Shown: positions 16,943 to 25,934, numbered from the stretch's first letter. The stretch: 64,000 bases of DNA from Clostridia bacterium (GCA_029099685.1 JAQXOO010000027.1:1-64000), one strand, 5' to 3'. Notes: generated by a model not told the origin, from the sequence alone. Translations and numbers: made by a program.

Positions 16943-17958
16943 AGATCATTCTTGACGCCATGGGCGGAGACAACGCCCCCCAGGCGCCCGTGGAGGGCGC
17001 CGTTCTGGCCGCGCAGCAGTACGGCTGCAATATCATCCTTGTGGGCCGGCAGGAGGAACTGGAGCCTGCGCTGGCGGGACGCTGCCGGGACCGGATCACC
17101 GTTCACCACGCCAGCGAGGTCATCACCATGGAGGACAAGTACTCCACCGCCTTCCGCGCCAAAAAGGATTCCAGCATGACGGTGGGCCTGGAGCTGCTGA
17201 ACCGGGGCGAGGGCGACGTGCTGATTTCCGCCGGCTCCACCGGCGCGCTGCTCACCGGAGCGACCCTGCTCACCAAGCGCATCCGGGGCATCCGCCGGGC
17301 CGCCCTGGGCGCTCCCATCCCCCAGCGGACCGGCGGCTACGCGCTGCTGCTGGACAGCGGCGCCAACGCCGAATGCACCCCGGAGTTTTTGCTGCAGTTC
17401 GCCTTTATGGGCAGCCTGTATATGCAGACCCAGCAGGGCATTGAGCGGCCCCGGGTGGCGCTCATCAACAACGGAACTGAGGAAGGCAAGGGCGACACCC
17501 TGCGCCACGAGGCCTATGACCTGCTGAAAAAGGCCTGCGGGGAGGGCCGCATCAACTTCATCGGAAATCTGGAGGGGCGCGAGGTGCTGTCCGGCGCGGC
17601 GGATGTGCTGATCTGCGACGGCTTTACCGGCAACGTGATGATGAAGACCATCGAGGGCACCGCGGGCTTCATCATGAAGGAGCTGAAGAACGTGCTGTAC
17701 GCCAACCTGCCCTCCAAGCTGGCGGGCTTGGTGCTCAAGCCCGGCCTTGCACGGCTGAAGGAGCGGATGGACTACAAGAGCATCGGCGGCGCGCCCCTGC
17801 TGGGCATCTCCCGGCCGGTGATCAAGGCCCATGGCTCCTCCGACGCCCGCGCCTTCTGCTCGGCCTGCGAGCAGGCCATCCTGTTCACCCACAGCGGCTT
17901 TATCAGCCAGGTGGAGCAGAACCTGGCGTACATGACGGTCCCCAAAGAAAATGCATAA
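16939..17958 (+). CDS. plsX: Phosphate acyltransferase PlsX
   Basis: 339 residues. It starts with MKIILDAMGGDNAPQAPVEG, the family signature. It also contains SAGSTGALL, LLLDSGANAECTPEFLLQFA (quoted as LDSGANAECTPEFL) and CDGFTGNVMMKTIEG. PlsX converts acyl-ACP to acyl-phosphate, the first step of glycerophospholipid synthesis in Gram-positive bacteria, so its place before acpP and rnc is the usual one. A GGAGGA site is present inside the end of trmFO, which it overlaps. Confidence 0.96.
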   Translation: MKIILDAMGGDNAPQAPVEGAVLAAQQYGCNIILVGRQEELEPALAGRCRDRITVHHASEVITMEDKYSTAFRAKKDSSMTVGLELLNRGEGDVLISAGSTGALLTGATLLTKRIRGIRRAALGAPIPQRTGGYALLLDSGANAECTPEFLLQFAFMGSLYMQTQQGIERPRVALINNGTEEGKGDTLRHEAYDLLKKACGEGRINFIGNLEGREVLSGAADVLICDGFTGNVMMKTIEGTAGFIMKELKNVLYANLPSKLAGLVLKPGLARLKERMDYKSIGGAPLLGISRPVIKAHGSSDARAFCSACEQAILFTHSGFISQVEQNLAYMTVPKENA

Positions 17959-17976
17959 AAAATTTACAGAAACTTC

Positions 17977-18005
17977 TTTACAAGGCGGTATCCCTCTGCT
18001 ATAAT
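17977..18005 (+). promoter_or_regulatory. Sigma-A promoter for acpP
   Basis: TTTACA at 17977-17982 and a perfect TATAAT at 18000-18005 with 17 bases between. Acyl carrier protein is needed in large amounts, so a dedicated promoter behind plsX makes sense. Confidence 0.75.
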
Positions 18006-18048
18006 CGCAACGAAAGAAATCAAAATGACCCAATCGGAGGAAGATACA

Positions 18049-18279
18049 ATGGTTTTCGAGAAATTGAGCAAGCTGATCGCTGAACATTTCAGCATCGACG
18101 TGGAAGACATTACCATGGACACCAGCTTTGTTGAGGATCTGAACGCCGATTCCATCGATATCATGGACCTGATGCTGTCTGTAGAGGAGGAGTTCGGTCT
18201 GGACGAGGTGGAGGAGTCCGCCATGGAAAGCATCAAGACCGTGGGCGACGTGGTCGGCTATATTTCCGACCGTATCTGA
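18049..18279 (+). CDS. acpP: Acyl carrier protein
   Basis: 76 residues, acidic and helical. The phosphopantetheine serine is in LNADSIDIMDL, a close variant of the usual GADSLDxVEL; the Gly-to-Asn change is minor. It carries growing acyl chains on a 4'-phosphopantetheine arm in fatty-acid and phospholipid synthesis. The ATG at 18049 has CGGAGGA ahead at proper spacing; an upstream in-frame ATG at 18025 lacks one. It has its own promoter and sits between plsX and rnc, the standard arrangement. Confidence 0.95.
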   Translation: MVFEKLSKLIAEHFSIDVEDITMDTSFVEDLNADSIDIMDLMLSVEEEFGLDEVEESAMESIKTVGDVVGYISDRI

Positions 18280-18295
18280 AAACAACACCCGGGAC

Positions 18296-18328
18296 AGCCC
18301 TGCTTTCCGCAGGGCTTCCTTTCGTTTT
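18296..18328 (+). terminator. Probable terminator or attenuator between acpP and rnc
   Basis: AGCCCTGC at 18296-18303 pairs with GCAGGGCT at 18309-18316 around TTTCC, followed by TCCTTTCGTTTT. The U-tract is interrupted, so some read-through into rnc is likely, giving high acpP and low rnc. Confidence 0.6.
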
Positions 18329-18339
18329 AAGGAGATGCC

Positions 18340-19017
18340 ATGTCTGATTTCACCCATTATGATTACACCTTCAAAAATCCCGCCCTGCTGCAGAACGCCC
18401 TGACCCACAGCTCCTACGCCAATGAGAACCGGGACAAGAGCATCCGCAACAACGAGCGCCTGGAGTTTCTGGGGGACAGCGTTCTGGGCCTGATCTGCGC
18501 CAGATACATTTATTCCGAGTTCCGCTCCCTGCCCGAGGGCGAGCTGACCAAGCTGCGGGCGGCCATCGTCTGCGAAGGCTCCCTCTATGAGTTTGCCTGT
18601 CAGATCGGACTGGGCGAACGCCTGCTGCTGGGACGGGGCGAGCGGGTCGGCGGCGGCAGCAAGCGCCCCTCCGTCCTGGCGGATGCGGTGGAGGCCGTCC
18701 TGGCCGCCATCTATCTGGACGGCGGTATGGAGGCGGCGCAAGGCTTCATTCTGGATTTCATCCGCACCAAGGCCGAGGAGGTGGTCAAAAGCCACCGGGT
18801 CATGGACTATAAGACCACCCTGCAGGAGATCGTCCAGAAAAACCATGAGGAAGTGCTGTCCTACCGTCTGAAGAGCGAGAGCGGCCCCGACCACGACAAA
18901 CGGTTCGTGATGGAGGTGCTCATCAACAGCAACGTCCTGGCGGAAGGCGAGGGCCACAGCAAAAAGCTGGCGGAGCAGGCCGCGGCAAAGGCCGCCCTGG
19001 CTCTGATGGGACAATAA
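18340..19017 (+). CDS. rnc: Ribonuclease III
   Basis: 225 residues. The catalytic domain has the signature NERLEFLGDSVLGL (about 36-49) with the metal-binding Glu and Asp, and the second acidic site is in LADAVEAVLAAIYLDGG. The C-terminal double-stranded-RNA-binding domain spans about 155-225 (DYKTTLQEIVQ to the KLAEQAAAKAAL helix). It cuts rRNA precursors and other double-stranded RNA. AAGGAGA precedes the ATG. In many Firmicutes smc and ftsY follow rnc directly; here an enolase-superfamily gene and a 461-base gap come between. Confidence 0.96.
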   Translation: MSDFTHYDYTFKNPALLQNALTHSSYANENRDKSIRNNERLEFLGDSVLGLICARYIYSEFRSLPEGELTKLRAAIVCEGSLYEFACQIGLGERLLLGRGERVGGGSKRPSVLADAVEAVLAAIYLDGGMEAAQGFILDFIRTKAEEVVKSHRVMDYKTTLQEIVQKNHEEVLSYRLKSESGPDHDKRFVMEVLINSNVLAEGEGHSKKLAEQAAAKAALALMGQ

Positions 19018-19040
19018 AAAGGCCGTTTCCGGCCATGAAA

Positions 19041-19074
19041 AAAAAGCGTATCCCGGATGGGATACGCTGTTTTT
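19041..19074. terminator. Bidirectional terminator between rnc and the enolase-superfamily gene
   Basis: AGCGTATCCC at 19045-19054 pairs with GGGATACGCT at 19059-19068 around GGAT. A run of A lies before it and GTTTTT after it, so it can stop both the plus-strand rnc transcript and the converging minus-strand gene. Confidence 0.85.
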
Positions 19075-19115
19075 GCTGTTTTGGAGCCTGCGGGGAGCGC
19101 GCCTGCCAAAATGGC

Positions 19116-20222
19116 TTAGAATTTCGCGCTGGCCACCACCTTGGGGGCCATTTTCTCCAGGTCGGGCAGGATGGGGGTGCCGGGCCGGCTGGAGACCGTC
19201 AGGGTGCAGTCATCGTTGAGCACCAGCTCCCGCTGGGTGATGCTGTCAGGATAGTTGAACATGGAGGGCGTCACGTCGTGGGGATAGGTCATGTTGGAGA
19301 TGGCGGCCAGCTCCACGCAGATGGCTTTGCCCAGGTCGCTCTCCATCATGCCGCCCACCCAGCAGCCAATGCCTGCCTGGCGGCAGATCTCGTTGATGTC
19401 CAGGCAGTTCTGCAGTCCGCCGGCCCGGCCGGTCTTGACGTTGATGTACTTGCAGGCCTTCATCTCAGCGGCCTCCTCCGCCTGCCAGGGCTCGGTAATG
19501 CTTTCGTCCAGGCAGATGGGGGTGTCGATGGCGGCCTGCAGCTTGGCGTGATGATACAGGTCTCCCGCCTGGAAGGGCTGCTCGATCATGGCCAGGTGGA
19601 AGCGGTCCAGCTTTTTGAAGAATTCCAGGTCGTCGGGATAGCGGTAGCTGGAATTGCAGTCCACGTGGATGACCTCGTTGGGGAACACCGACCGGACGGC
19701 GGCCAGCATATCATAATCCCAGCCGTGGGCCATCTTCAGCTTGACCCGCTTGTAGCCCTTGTCAAAGCTGCGGCCCATCTCCTCGATGAGGGCGTCATAG
19801 CTGTCCGCGATGCCGAAGCCCTCGCCCACATCGATCTTGTCGGTGACGGCGCCCAGCAGCTTGCCCAGGGTCACGCCCTGGATGTCCGCCTGCAGGGTCC
19901 ACCAGGCCATTTCGATGCCGGCCTTTGCGAAGGGCGAGCCCTTGAAGCAGGACATGGCGGCGTTCAACTCCCGGGCGCTGTCAAAGTCCCTGCCCAGAAC
20001 GGCAGGCACCAGGAACCTCCGGGCCAGCTCGTAGATGCCCGGGCCGTATTCATAGCTGTAGGTGGGGCCGGGGAGGGGACTGGATTCGCTCCAGCCCTCG
20101 TGGTCGCCGGAGACCATGCGGGTGATGAGGGCGCTGTTGCCGGGGTCCGCGCCGTAGGCTGTGCGCCAGGGGCGGTGGAAGCGGTTTTCCACCAGGTACA
20201 GTTCAACATGATCGATGTGCAT
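19116..20222 (-). CDS. Enolase-superfamily enzyme, o-succinylbenzoate synthase / N-acylamino acid racemase-like
   Basis: 368 residues. The residues of a muconate-lactonizing-type barrel are visible: the KxK acid-base motif at K161/K163 (RVKLKMA), metal ligands D188 (HVDCN), E214 (MIEQP) and D239 (CLDES), and the second catalytic lysine K263 (VKTGRAGG). The lid segment HRPWRTAYG and the block GGMMESDLGKA resemble the MenC/NSAR subgroup. No menaquinone genes are near, so racemase or another function is as likely as OSB synthesis. It is a single-gene unit on the minus strand with a strong promoter. Confidence 0.8.
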   Translation of the reverse strand: MHIDHVELYLVENRFHRPWRTAYGADPGNSALITRMVSGDHEGWSESSPLPGPTYSYEYGPGIYELARRFLVPAVLGRDFDSARELNAAMSCFKGSPFAKAGIEMAWWTLQADIQGVTLGKLLGAVTDKIDVGEGFGIADSYDALIEEMGRSFDKGYKRVKLKMAHGWDYDMLAAVRSVFPNEVIHVDCNSSYRYPDDLEFFKKLDRFHLAMIEQPFQAGDLYHHAKLQAAIDTPICLDESITEPWQAEEAAEMKACKYINVKTGRAGGLQNCLDINEICRQAGIGCWVGGMMESDLGKAICVELAAISNMTYPHDVTPSMFNYPDSITQRELVLNDDCTLTVSSRPGTPILPDLEKMAPKVVASAKF

Positions 20223-20299
20223 TGAGATCCTCCTCTGCGATCTGTAATCAGGGAGCCGGAAGCGCGGCTTTGCACCTGCCGGTCATTGTGTTGTTGTAA

Positions 20300-20328
20300 A
20301 GTATAAAGGAGGGCTTTTTTCGTGTCAA
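20300..20328 (-). promoter_or_regulatory. Sigma-A promoter for the enolase-superfamily gene
   Basis: On the minus strand, TTGACA (20328-20323) and TATACT (20305-20300) with a 17-base spacer, about 77 bases ahead of the start codon. Confidence 0.8.
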
Positions 20329-20394
20329 GGACGGAAAACCAAGTTTTTTCGATTATTTTCACGCCTTTTTGAAAAAATGTCCCCGGCCGGCCCC

Positions 20395-20597
20395 CTTTCC
20401 CGGCGGAAAAGAAAAGACGTTCCCGGGTTCCCGCCCGGGGTATGGCACACCGCCGGGCGCTCTGCTAAGCTAAAGGGCCAGCCCCCCGCCCTTCACAGAC
20501 AACAAGCCCTTTCGGCTGCCTGAACAATTTCTGCTGAAAATATTTGCCTAACTTTTTGGGGTCACTTCAAGCCCCCCGTTCCGGGGGCTTTTTCTTG
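20395..20597 (+). ncRNA. Candidate structured RNA in the gap before smc
   Basis: The 461 bases from 20223 to 20683 hold no protein gene. Within them are several paired segments ending in a strong terminator. CGCCCGG at 20432-20438 pairs with CCGGGCG at 20453-20459. AAAGGGC at 20472-20478 pairs with GCCCTTT at 20506-20512, extended by AGC at 20468-20470 with GCT at 20515-20517. The terminator is at 20569. A terminator with no coding gene ahead of it on that strand suggests a transcribed RNA. No clear promoter was found for it, and it does not obviously match 6S, SRP, RNase P or tmRNA. Confidence 0.3.
20569..20595 (+). terminator. Intrinsic terminator with no protein gene ahead
   Basis: AAGCCCCC at 20569-20576 pairs with GGGGGCTT at 20583-20590 around CGTTCC, followed by TTTCTT. 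The nearest plus-strand gene upstream (rnc) already has its own terminator 1.5 kb away. Confidence 0.75.
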
Positions 20598-20607
20598 TTG
20601 GAAAACC

Positions 20608-20636
20608 TTGTATTCTCCGGGCTTTTTTGATACAAT
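20608..20636 (+). promoter_or_regulatory. Sigma-A promoter for the smc operon
   Basis: TTGTAT at 20608-20613 and TACAAT at 20631-20636, 17 bases apart, ending about 48 bases before the smc start. Confidence 0.7.
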
Positions 20637-20683
20637 AAAACAGAATAGACTACTATGCCCGTTTGGCAGAGGAAGGTGCTTTT

Positions 20684-23600
20684 TTGTACTTAAAATCCAT
20701 TGAGATCCAGGGCTTCAAGTCCTTTCCCGACAAGACCGTGATGCAGTTTGGCCGGGGTGTCACCGCCATCGTCGGCCCCAACGGCAGCGGAAAGAGCAAC
20801 ATTGTGGACGCAATCCGCTGGGTGCTGGGGGAGCAGAGCACAAAGACCCTCCGGGGCGGCAAGATGGAGGACGTCATCTTCGGCGGCACCGCCCGCCGCA
20901 GCCCCATGAGCTTCTGCCAGGTCACGCTGGTGATGGACAATTCCGACGGCGGCCTTGCCATCGAGTACAGCGAGGTGATGGTCACCCGCCGGTATTACCG
21001 CAGCGGTGAAAGCGAGTTTTTTATCAACCGCAAGGCTGTGCGGCTCAAGGACATCCATGAGCTGTTCATGGATACCGGCCTGGGCCGGGACGGCTATTCG
21101 GTGATCGGCCAGGGCCGCATCGACGAGATCCTTTCGGTCAAAAGCGCCGACCGGCGCGAGATCTTCGAGGAAGCCGCCGGCATCACCAAGTTCCGCTACC
21201 GCAAGGAGGAGAGCGAGCGAAAGCTGGACGCCTGCGAGGAAAACCTGGTGCGCATCCGGGACATCATCACCGAGCTGGAGACCCAGGTGGGTCCGCTGAA
21301 GGAGCAGGCGGAAAAGGCCCAGAGCTTTTTGATCTGCCGGGACGAGCTGCGTGTGCTGGAGGTCAATGTCTGGCTGGACAGCCTGGACAAGCTGAAGGAC
21401 AGCCTGCACAAGGCCCAGACGGACTATCTCAACGCCGAGCGGATGCTCTCCGCCCGCAAGCGGGAGGCGGAGGAACTGCAGGAGCAGTCCGCCGCCCTCA
21501 CCGAGGAGCTGCACCGGCAGGATGCCGCCGGCGAGCAGGCGCGGGAGGAGCTGCGCCAGGCCGAGCTGCGGGAGAGCGACCTGCGCTCCCAGATCGCCGT
21601 GGGCCAGACCCACATTCATAACAACGAGGACAACATCCGGGCCAAGATCCAGGAGATGGCCCAGCAGCAGGGCCAGGGCGAGAGCCTGGAGGAGCAGAAG
21701 CGGGCCAAGGAGCGCCGCCTGGAGGAACTGCGGCAGCGGACGCTGACACTGGAGCAGCAGCTGGAGGACCTGCTGAAAGAGGTACAGCAGGCCGCCGAAA
21801 GCGCCCGGGACCTGGGCGACCGGCTGGCCGCGCTGGAGGCAAAGGCCCAGCTTCACCAGGACGCCGCGGCACAGGACCGTGCCCAGGCGTCCGCGCTGGA
21901 AAGCGGCGGCGCCGAGATCCAGGCCCGGGGCCGGACTGTGGAGGCCGAATTGCAGGAGCTGGAAGCGCGGCTGGAGGCGGAACGGGCCAAGGCCCGGGAG
22001 CTGCGCCGCGCCATTGAGGAAAACGAGGACAAAAAAGCCTCTGCGGAGAATATGCTCCGGGGCTTTGCCCTCCGGGCCCAGGCCCGGCAGAAAAAGGCGG
22101 ACGAGCTGCAGCAAAAGCTGGAGCAGGCCTCCCGGCAGAGTGAGATCAAGACCCAACGGCTGGAGCTGCTGCGGGCCATGGAGCGGGAGTACGAGGGCTT
22201 CGGCCAGTCGGTGCGCCGGGTGATGCAGGCCGCGGGACGCGGGGAACTGCGGGGCATCCACGGTCCGGTGTCCTCCCTGATCCGCACAGAGGACAAATAT
22301 TCGGTGGCCATCGAGATCGCTCTGGGCGCCGCCATGCAGAACATCGTCACCGATGATGAGCAGAGCGCCAAAAGCGCCATTGGCTATCTGAAATCCCACG
22401 ATTTCGGCCGCGCCACCTTCCTGCCGCTGACGGCGGTGAAGGAGCGCCGCGGCGACTGGAAGATCAAAGGCAGCCACCCGGGCTGGATGGGCTGGGCCGA
22501 CGGGCTGGTGCGCCGCGACAGCCGGTATGACCGGGTCGTCCGCAGTCTGCTGGCGGGCACCGCCGTGGTGGACCACATCGACAGCGCCATCCGGATGGCC
22601 CGGGAAAACGGCTACGCCTTCCGCATCGTCACCCTGGACGGCCAGCTCATCAACCCCTCGGGCGCCATGACCGGCGGCAGCCTGAACAAAAACGCCGGCG
22701 TCCTGTCCCGAAAGAACGAGATCGCCCGGCTGGAAGAGGAGAGCGTGCAGCTTGGCGGGGTCCTGGAACAGACCGCCGCCGCCCTCAAGACCGCCAGACA
22801 GGAGCTGGACAGCGTCACCTATGAATCCCAGGTGGCACAGGACGAGCTGCGAAGGGCCCAGGACGCGCTGCTGGAATCCAAGGCCTATCAGACGCAGCAC
22901 ACCGCCCTGCTGGATACCCTGCGCCGGCGGGTGGAAGAACTGGAGACCGAGCGGGACAGCCAGGACCGGCGCATGGCGGAGATCGCCGCCCGGAAACAGG
23001 AACTGCTGGCCCACGCCGAAGCAGAGGATGCCCTGGCCGCCGACCTGCGGCAGGAGGTGCAGGAGCTGTCCGGCGGCCGGGAGCAGGAGGAAGGACGTGC
23101 CGGACGCCTCACCCAGCAGGCCTATGACCTGCGGGTGTCCCTAGCAGAGACCCGCACCGAGGGAGAAAGCACCCAGGCGGGCATCGCCGAGCTGGAAGCC
23201 CTCATCACCTCGGCCCGGGGCGAATTGCGCTCCCGGGAGGAGGTCATCCAGGCGCTGCGCCTCCGCAACGACGAGCTGCGCGCGTCCATCGCTGCCCAGG
23301 AGCAGGTGGCGGGACAGTACGCCGCCGAGGCCGCCGCGAAAAAAGAGCGCCTGCAGGCCATCAATGAGGAAAAACTGCGGCTGGAGGGCGCGCGGCAGAA
23401 GTGCGACCGGGACTACCGCAGCAAAAGCGACGAACTCATCAACCTGGAGCGGGAGCGGGGCCGCCTGGAAAACAAAAAGACCCAGGCGGAGATGGAGGAG
23501 GACAATATCCTGTCCAAGCTGTGGGAAAGCTATGAACTGACCCGCGTCACCGCCCAGGAGCTGCGGCAGGAGCTGGACAGCCTGCCCCGGGCCAACCGGC

Positions 23601-24259
23601 GCATCGGCGAGCTGCGGGCGGCCATCAAAAAGCTGGGTCCGGTCAACGTCAACTCCATCGAGGAATACGCCCGCGTCAGCGAGCGCTACACCTTTATGGA
23701 CGCCCAGCGCAATGACCTGGAGACGGCAAAGGCCGATCTGCTGAAGGTCATCGGCGACCTGACAAAAAATATGAAGGACATCTTCGGCACCCAGTTCCGC
23801 CGGATCAACGAGACCTTCCAGCAGACCTTTGTGGAGATCTTCGGCGGCGGCAGCGCCTATCTGAAGCTGGAGGACGAAAGCGATCTGCTCAACTGCGGCA
23901 TCGAGATCAAGGTGGAGCTGCCCGGCAAGTCCATGCGGGCCATCTCCCTGCTGTCCGGCGGCGAAAAGGCCTTTGTGGCCATCGCCCTGTATTTTGCCAT
24001 CATCAAGGTGCGGCCCACGCCCTTCTGCGTGCTGGACGAGATCGACGCCGCCCTGGACGACGTCAACGTCAGCCGCTATTCGTCCTATATGCGCACCCTG
24101 TGCGAACAGACACAGTTCATCATCATCACCCACCGCCGGGGCACCATGGAGGGCGCGGACATCCTCTACGGTGTTACCATGCAGGAGCAGGGCGTCACCA
24201 AGCTGCTGGCTCTGAACATCAACGAGGTGGAAGAACATATTCAGGAAAAGATCCGGTAA
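20684..24259 (+). CDS. smc: Chromosome segregation protein SMC
   Basis: 1191 residues, the normal SMC length. The N-terminal ATPase half begins YLKSIEIQGFKSFPDKT with Walker A GPNGSGKSN at 31-39. Two long coiled coils flank a hinge (about 500-660, with RGELRGIHGPVSSLI and the SAMTGGSLN-like GAMTGGSLN). The C-terminal half carries the signature LLSGGEKAFVAIAL and Walker B VLDEIDAALDD. It condenses and organises the chromosome with ScpA/ScpB, which are not in this window. The TTG at 20684 is chosen as start: AGAGGAAGG sits seven bases ahead and it gives the family N-terminus. An earlier TTG at 20663 has no ribosome site. Confidence 0.95.
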   Translation: MYLKSIEIQGFKSFPDKTVMQFGRGVTAIVGPNGSGKSNIVDAIRWVLGEQSTKTLRGGKMEDVIFGGTARRSPMSFCQVTLVMDNSDGGLAIEYSEVMVTRRYYRSGESEFFINRKAVRLKDIHELFMDTGLGRDGYSVIGQGRIDEILSVKSADRREIFEEAAGITKFRYRKEESERKLDACEENLVRIRDIITELETQVGPLKEQAEKAQSFLICRDELRVLEVNVWLDSLDKLKDSLHKAQTDYLNAERMLSARKREAEELQEQSAALTEELHRQDAAGEQAREELRQAELRESDLRSQIAVGQTHIHNNEDNIRAKIQEMAQQQGQGESLEEQKRAKERRLEELRQRTLTLEQQLEDLLKEVQQAAESARDLGDRLAALEAKAQLHQDAAAQDRAQASALESGGAEIQARGRTVEAELQELEARLEAERAKARELRRAIEENEDKKASAENMLRGFALRAQARQKKADELQQKLEQASRQSEIKTQRLELLRAMEREYEGFGQSVRRVMQAAGRGELRGIHGPVSSLIRTEDKYSVAIEIALGAAMQNIVTDDEQSAKSAIGYLKSHDFGRATFLPLTAVKERRGDWKIKGSHPGWMGWADGLVRRDSRYDRVVRSLLAGTAVVDHIDSAIRMARENGYAFRIVTLDGQLINPSGAMTGGSLNKNAGVLSRKNEIARLEEESVQLGGVLEQTAAALKTARQELDSVTYESQVAQDELRRAQDALLESKAYQTQHTALLDTLRRRVEELETERDSQDRRMAEIAARKQELLAHAEAEDALAADLRQEVQELSGGREQEEGRAGRLTQQAYDLRVSLAETRTEGESTQAGIAELEALITSARGELRSREEVIQALRLRNDELRASIAAQEQVAGQYAAEAAAKKERLQAINEEKLRLEGARQKCDRDYRSKSDELINLERERGRLENKKTQAEMEEDNILSKLWESYELTRVTAQELRQELDSLPRANRRIGELRAAIKKLGPVNVNSIEEYARVSERYTFMDAQRNDLETAKADLLKVIGDLTKNMKDIFGTQFRRINETFQQTFVEIFGGGSAYLKLEDESDLLNCGIEIKVELPGKSMRAISLLSGGEKAFVAIALYFAIIKVRPTPFCVLDEIDAALDDVNVSRYSSYMRTLCEQTQFIIITHRRGTMEGADILYGVTMQEQGVTKLLALNINEVEEHIQEKIR

Positions 24260-24271
24260 AGGAGGCCCCAC

Positions 24272-25192
24272 ATGTCATTTTTTGAAAAAATCAAGGCCGG
24301 TTTGAAAAAAACCAAGGAAAATACCGCCGCAAACATCAACGCGGTGTTCGCCACCTTCCGCACGGTGGACGAGGAGCTGCTCTCTGACCTGGAGGACGCC
24401 CTCATCCTGGCGGACATCGGCGCCTATACCGCGTCAGAGGCCATAGACGAGCTGCGGAAGCAGTCCAAGCTGCAGAACCTGCAGACCAAGGAGGAGGTCA
24501 TCGACTGCCTGGCAAAGATCCTGGCGGACAAGATGGCGCCCAACGGCGGCCTGCGGCTGGAGACCAAGCCCTCGGTCATTCTGATGGTGGGCGTCAACGG
24601 CGTGGGAAAGACCACCTCCATCGGAAAGATCGGCGCCAAGCTCACCGCTCAGGGGAAAAAGGTGCTGTTCGCCGCCGCCGACACCTTCCGCGCCGCCGCC
24701 GCGGACCAGCTTTCCATCTGGGCCCAGCGGGCCGGGGCGGACATCGTCCGGCATTCCGAGGGCGCGGACCCCAGCGCCGTGATCTTTGACGCGCTCACCG
24801 CCGCAAAGGCCCGGGGGGTGGATGTGGTCATCTGTGACACCGCCGGCCGCCTGCACAACAAGCAGAACCTGATGAACGAGCTGGAAAAGATGCGCCGGGT
24901 CATCGACCGGGAGCTGCCCGGGGCCAGCGTGGAGACCCTTTTGGTGCTGGACGCCACCACCGGGCAGAACGCCATCTCCCAGGCCGAGGGCTTCAACAGC
25001 GTCACCGGCCTTACGGGTCTGGTCCTCACCAAGCTGGACGGCACCGCCAAGGGCGGCATCGCCATCCATGTCAGCTCGGCCATGAAGGTCCCTGTCAAGT
25101 TCATCGGCGTGGGCGAGCAGGCGGACGACCTGTTGGAGTTCAACGCCCTGGAGTTCACCCGGGCCTTCTTTGACGAGAAGGAGGATGCGTAA
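24272..25192 (+). CDS. ftsY: Signal recognition particle receptor FtsY
   Basis: 306 residues. It lacks the long acidic A domain of the E. coli protein, as is usual in Firmicutes. The N domain helices span about 1-95. The G domain has G1 GVNGVGKTT (107-115), DTFRAAAADQL, DTAGRLHNKQN and TKLDGTAKGG. It docks the SRP-ribosome complex at the membrane through the twin GTPase with Ffh. AAAGGAGG precedes the ATG, 12 bases after smc. The smc-ftsY pair is a conserved Firmicutes operon. Confidence 0.96.
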   Translation: MSFFEKIKAGLKKTKENTAANINAVFATFRTVDEELLSDLEDALILADIGAYTASEAIDELRKQSKLQNLQTKEEVIDCLAKILADKMAPNGGLRLETKPSVILMVGVNGVGKTTSIGKIGAKLTAQGKKVLFAAADTFRAAAADQLSIWAQRAGADIVRHSEGADPSAVIFDALTAAKARGVDVVICDTAGRLHNKQNLMNELEKMRRVIDRELPGASVETLLVLDATTGQNAISQAEGFNSVTGLTGLVLTKLDGTAKGGIAIHVSSAMKVPVKFIGVGEQADDLLEFNALEFTRAFFDEKEDA

Positions 25193-25921
25193 ATGGCCAG
25201 ACATGACGGCAGAAAGCCCGGGGAGATCCGCCCGGTGTCCATCGTCACCGATTTCATCTGCTACCCCGAGGGCAGCGTCCTCATCTCCTGCGGCAACACC
25301 AAGGTCATCTGCAACGCTACGGTGGAGGACACCGTGCCGCCCTTCCTCAAGGGCAAGGGCCGGGGATGGGTCACCGCCGAATACAATATGCTGCCCCGGG
25401 CCACCGCCACCCGCACCCCCCGGGACATCAGCAAGCTGAAGCTCAACGGCCGCGCCGCGGAGATCCAGCGGCTCATCGGCCGCGCCCTGCGCTCCGTGGT
25501 GGACCTGGAGGCCCTGGGCGAGCGGTGCATCACCGTGGACTGCGATGTGATCCAGGCCGACGGCGGCACCCGCTGCGCCTCCATCACCGGCGCCTTCTGC
25601 GCCCTGGTGCTGGCCCTGGACAAGCTGAAAAAGCAGGGGGTCCTGAACTGTATGCCCCTGTATTCCTATGTGGCCGCCGTCAGCGTGGGCATCGTCAACG
25701 ACGAGCCGGCGTGCGACCTGGACTATGTGGAAGACAGCGGCGGACAGGTGGACTTCAACTTCATCATGGATGACGAGGGCAACATCATCGAGCTGCAGGG
25801 CACCGGTGAGGAGCGGCCCTTCAGCAAAAAGGAGCTGGACGATATGTACCTGCTGGCCCAAAACGGCATCCGCCAGCTGGTGGCCGCCCAAAAGCAGGCG
25901 GTGGGCCACCTGTTTCGCTGA
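25193..25921 (+). CDS. rph: Ribonuclease PH
   Basis: 242 residues. A phosphorolytic 3'-5' exonuclease that trims tRNA precursors. Visible blocks are the N-terminal RHDGRKPGEIRPVSI, GWVTAEYNMLPRAT (with the Arg-rich substrate site), QRLIGRALRSVVDL, TVDCDVIQADGGTRCASITG (quoted in parts: CDVIQADGGTRCASITG) and the closing FNFIMDDEGNIIELQGTGEE region. It starts directly after the ftsY stop, with AAGGAGG eight bases ahead. The rph-rdgB pairing that follows is typical of Firmicutes. Confidence 0.96.
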   Translation: MARHDGRKPGEIRPVSIVTDFICYPEGSVLISCGNTKVICNATVEDTVPPFLKGKGRGWVTAEYNMLPRATATRTPRDISKLKLNGRAAEIQRLIGRALRSVVDLEALGERCITVDCDVIQADGGTRCASITGAFCALVLALDKLKKQGVLNCMPLYSYVAAVSVGIVNDEPACDLDYVEDSGGQVDFNFIMDDEGNIIELQGTGEERPFSKKELDDMYLLAQNGIRQLVAAQKQAVGHLFR

Positions 25922-25934
25922 GAGGAGGATATCG

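Noticed and set aside
18025..18048. Earlier ATG for acpP
   Set aside because: It lacks a ribosome site and would add eight residues before the usual ACP start.
20395..20597. 6S RNA, SRP RNA, RNase P RNA or tmRNA in the gap before smc
   Set aside because: None of the conserved core sequences of these RNAs could be found, so the region is left as an unnamed candidate only.
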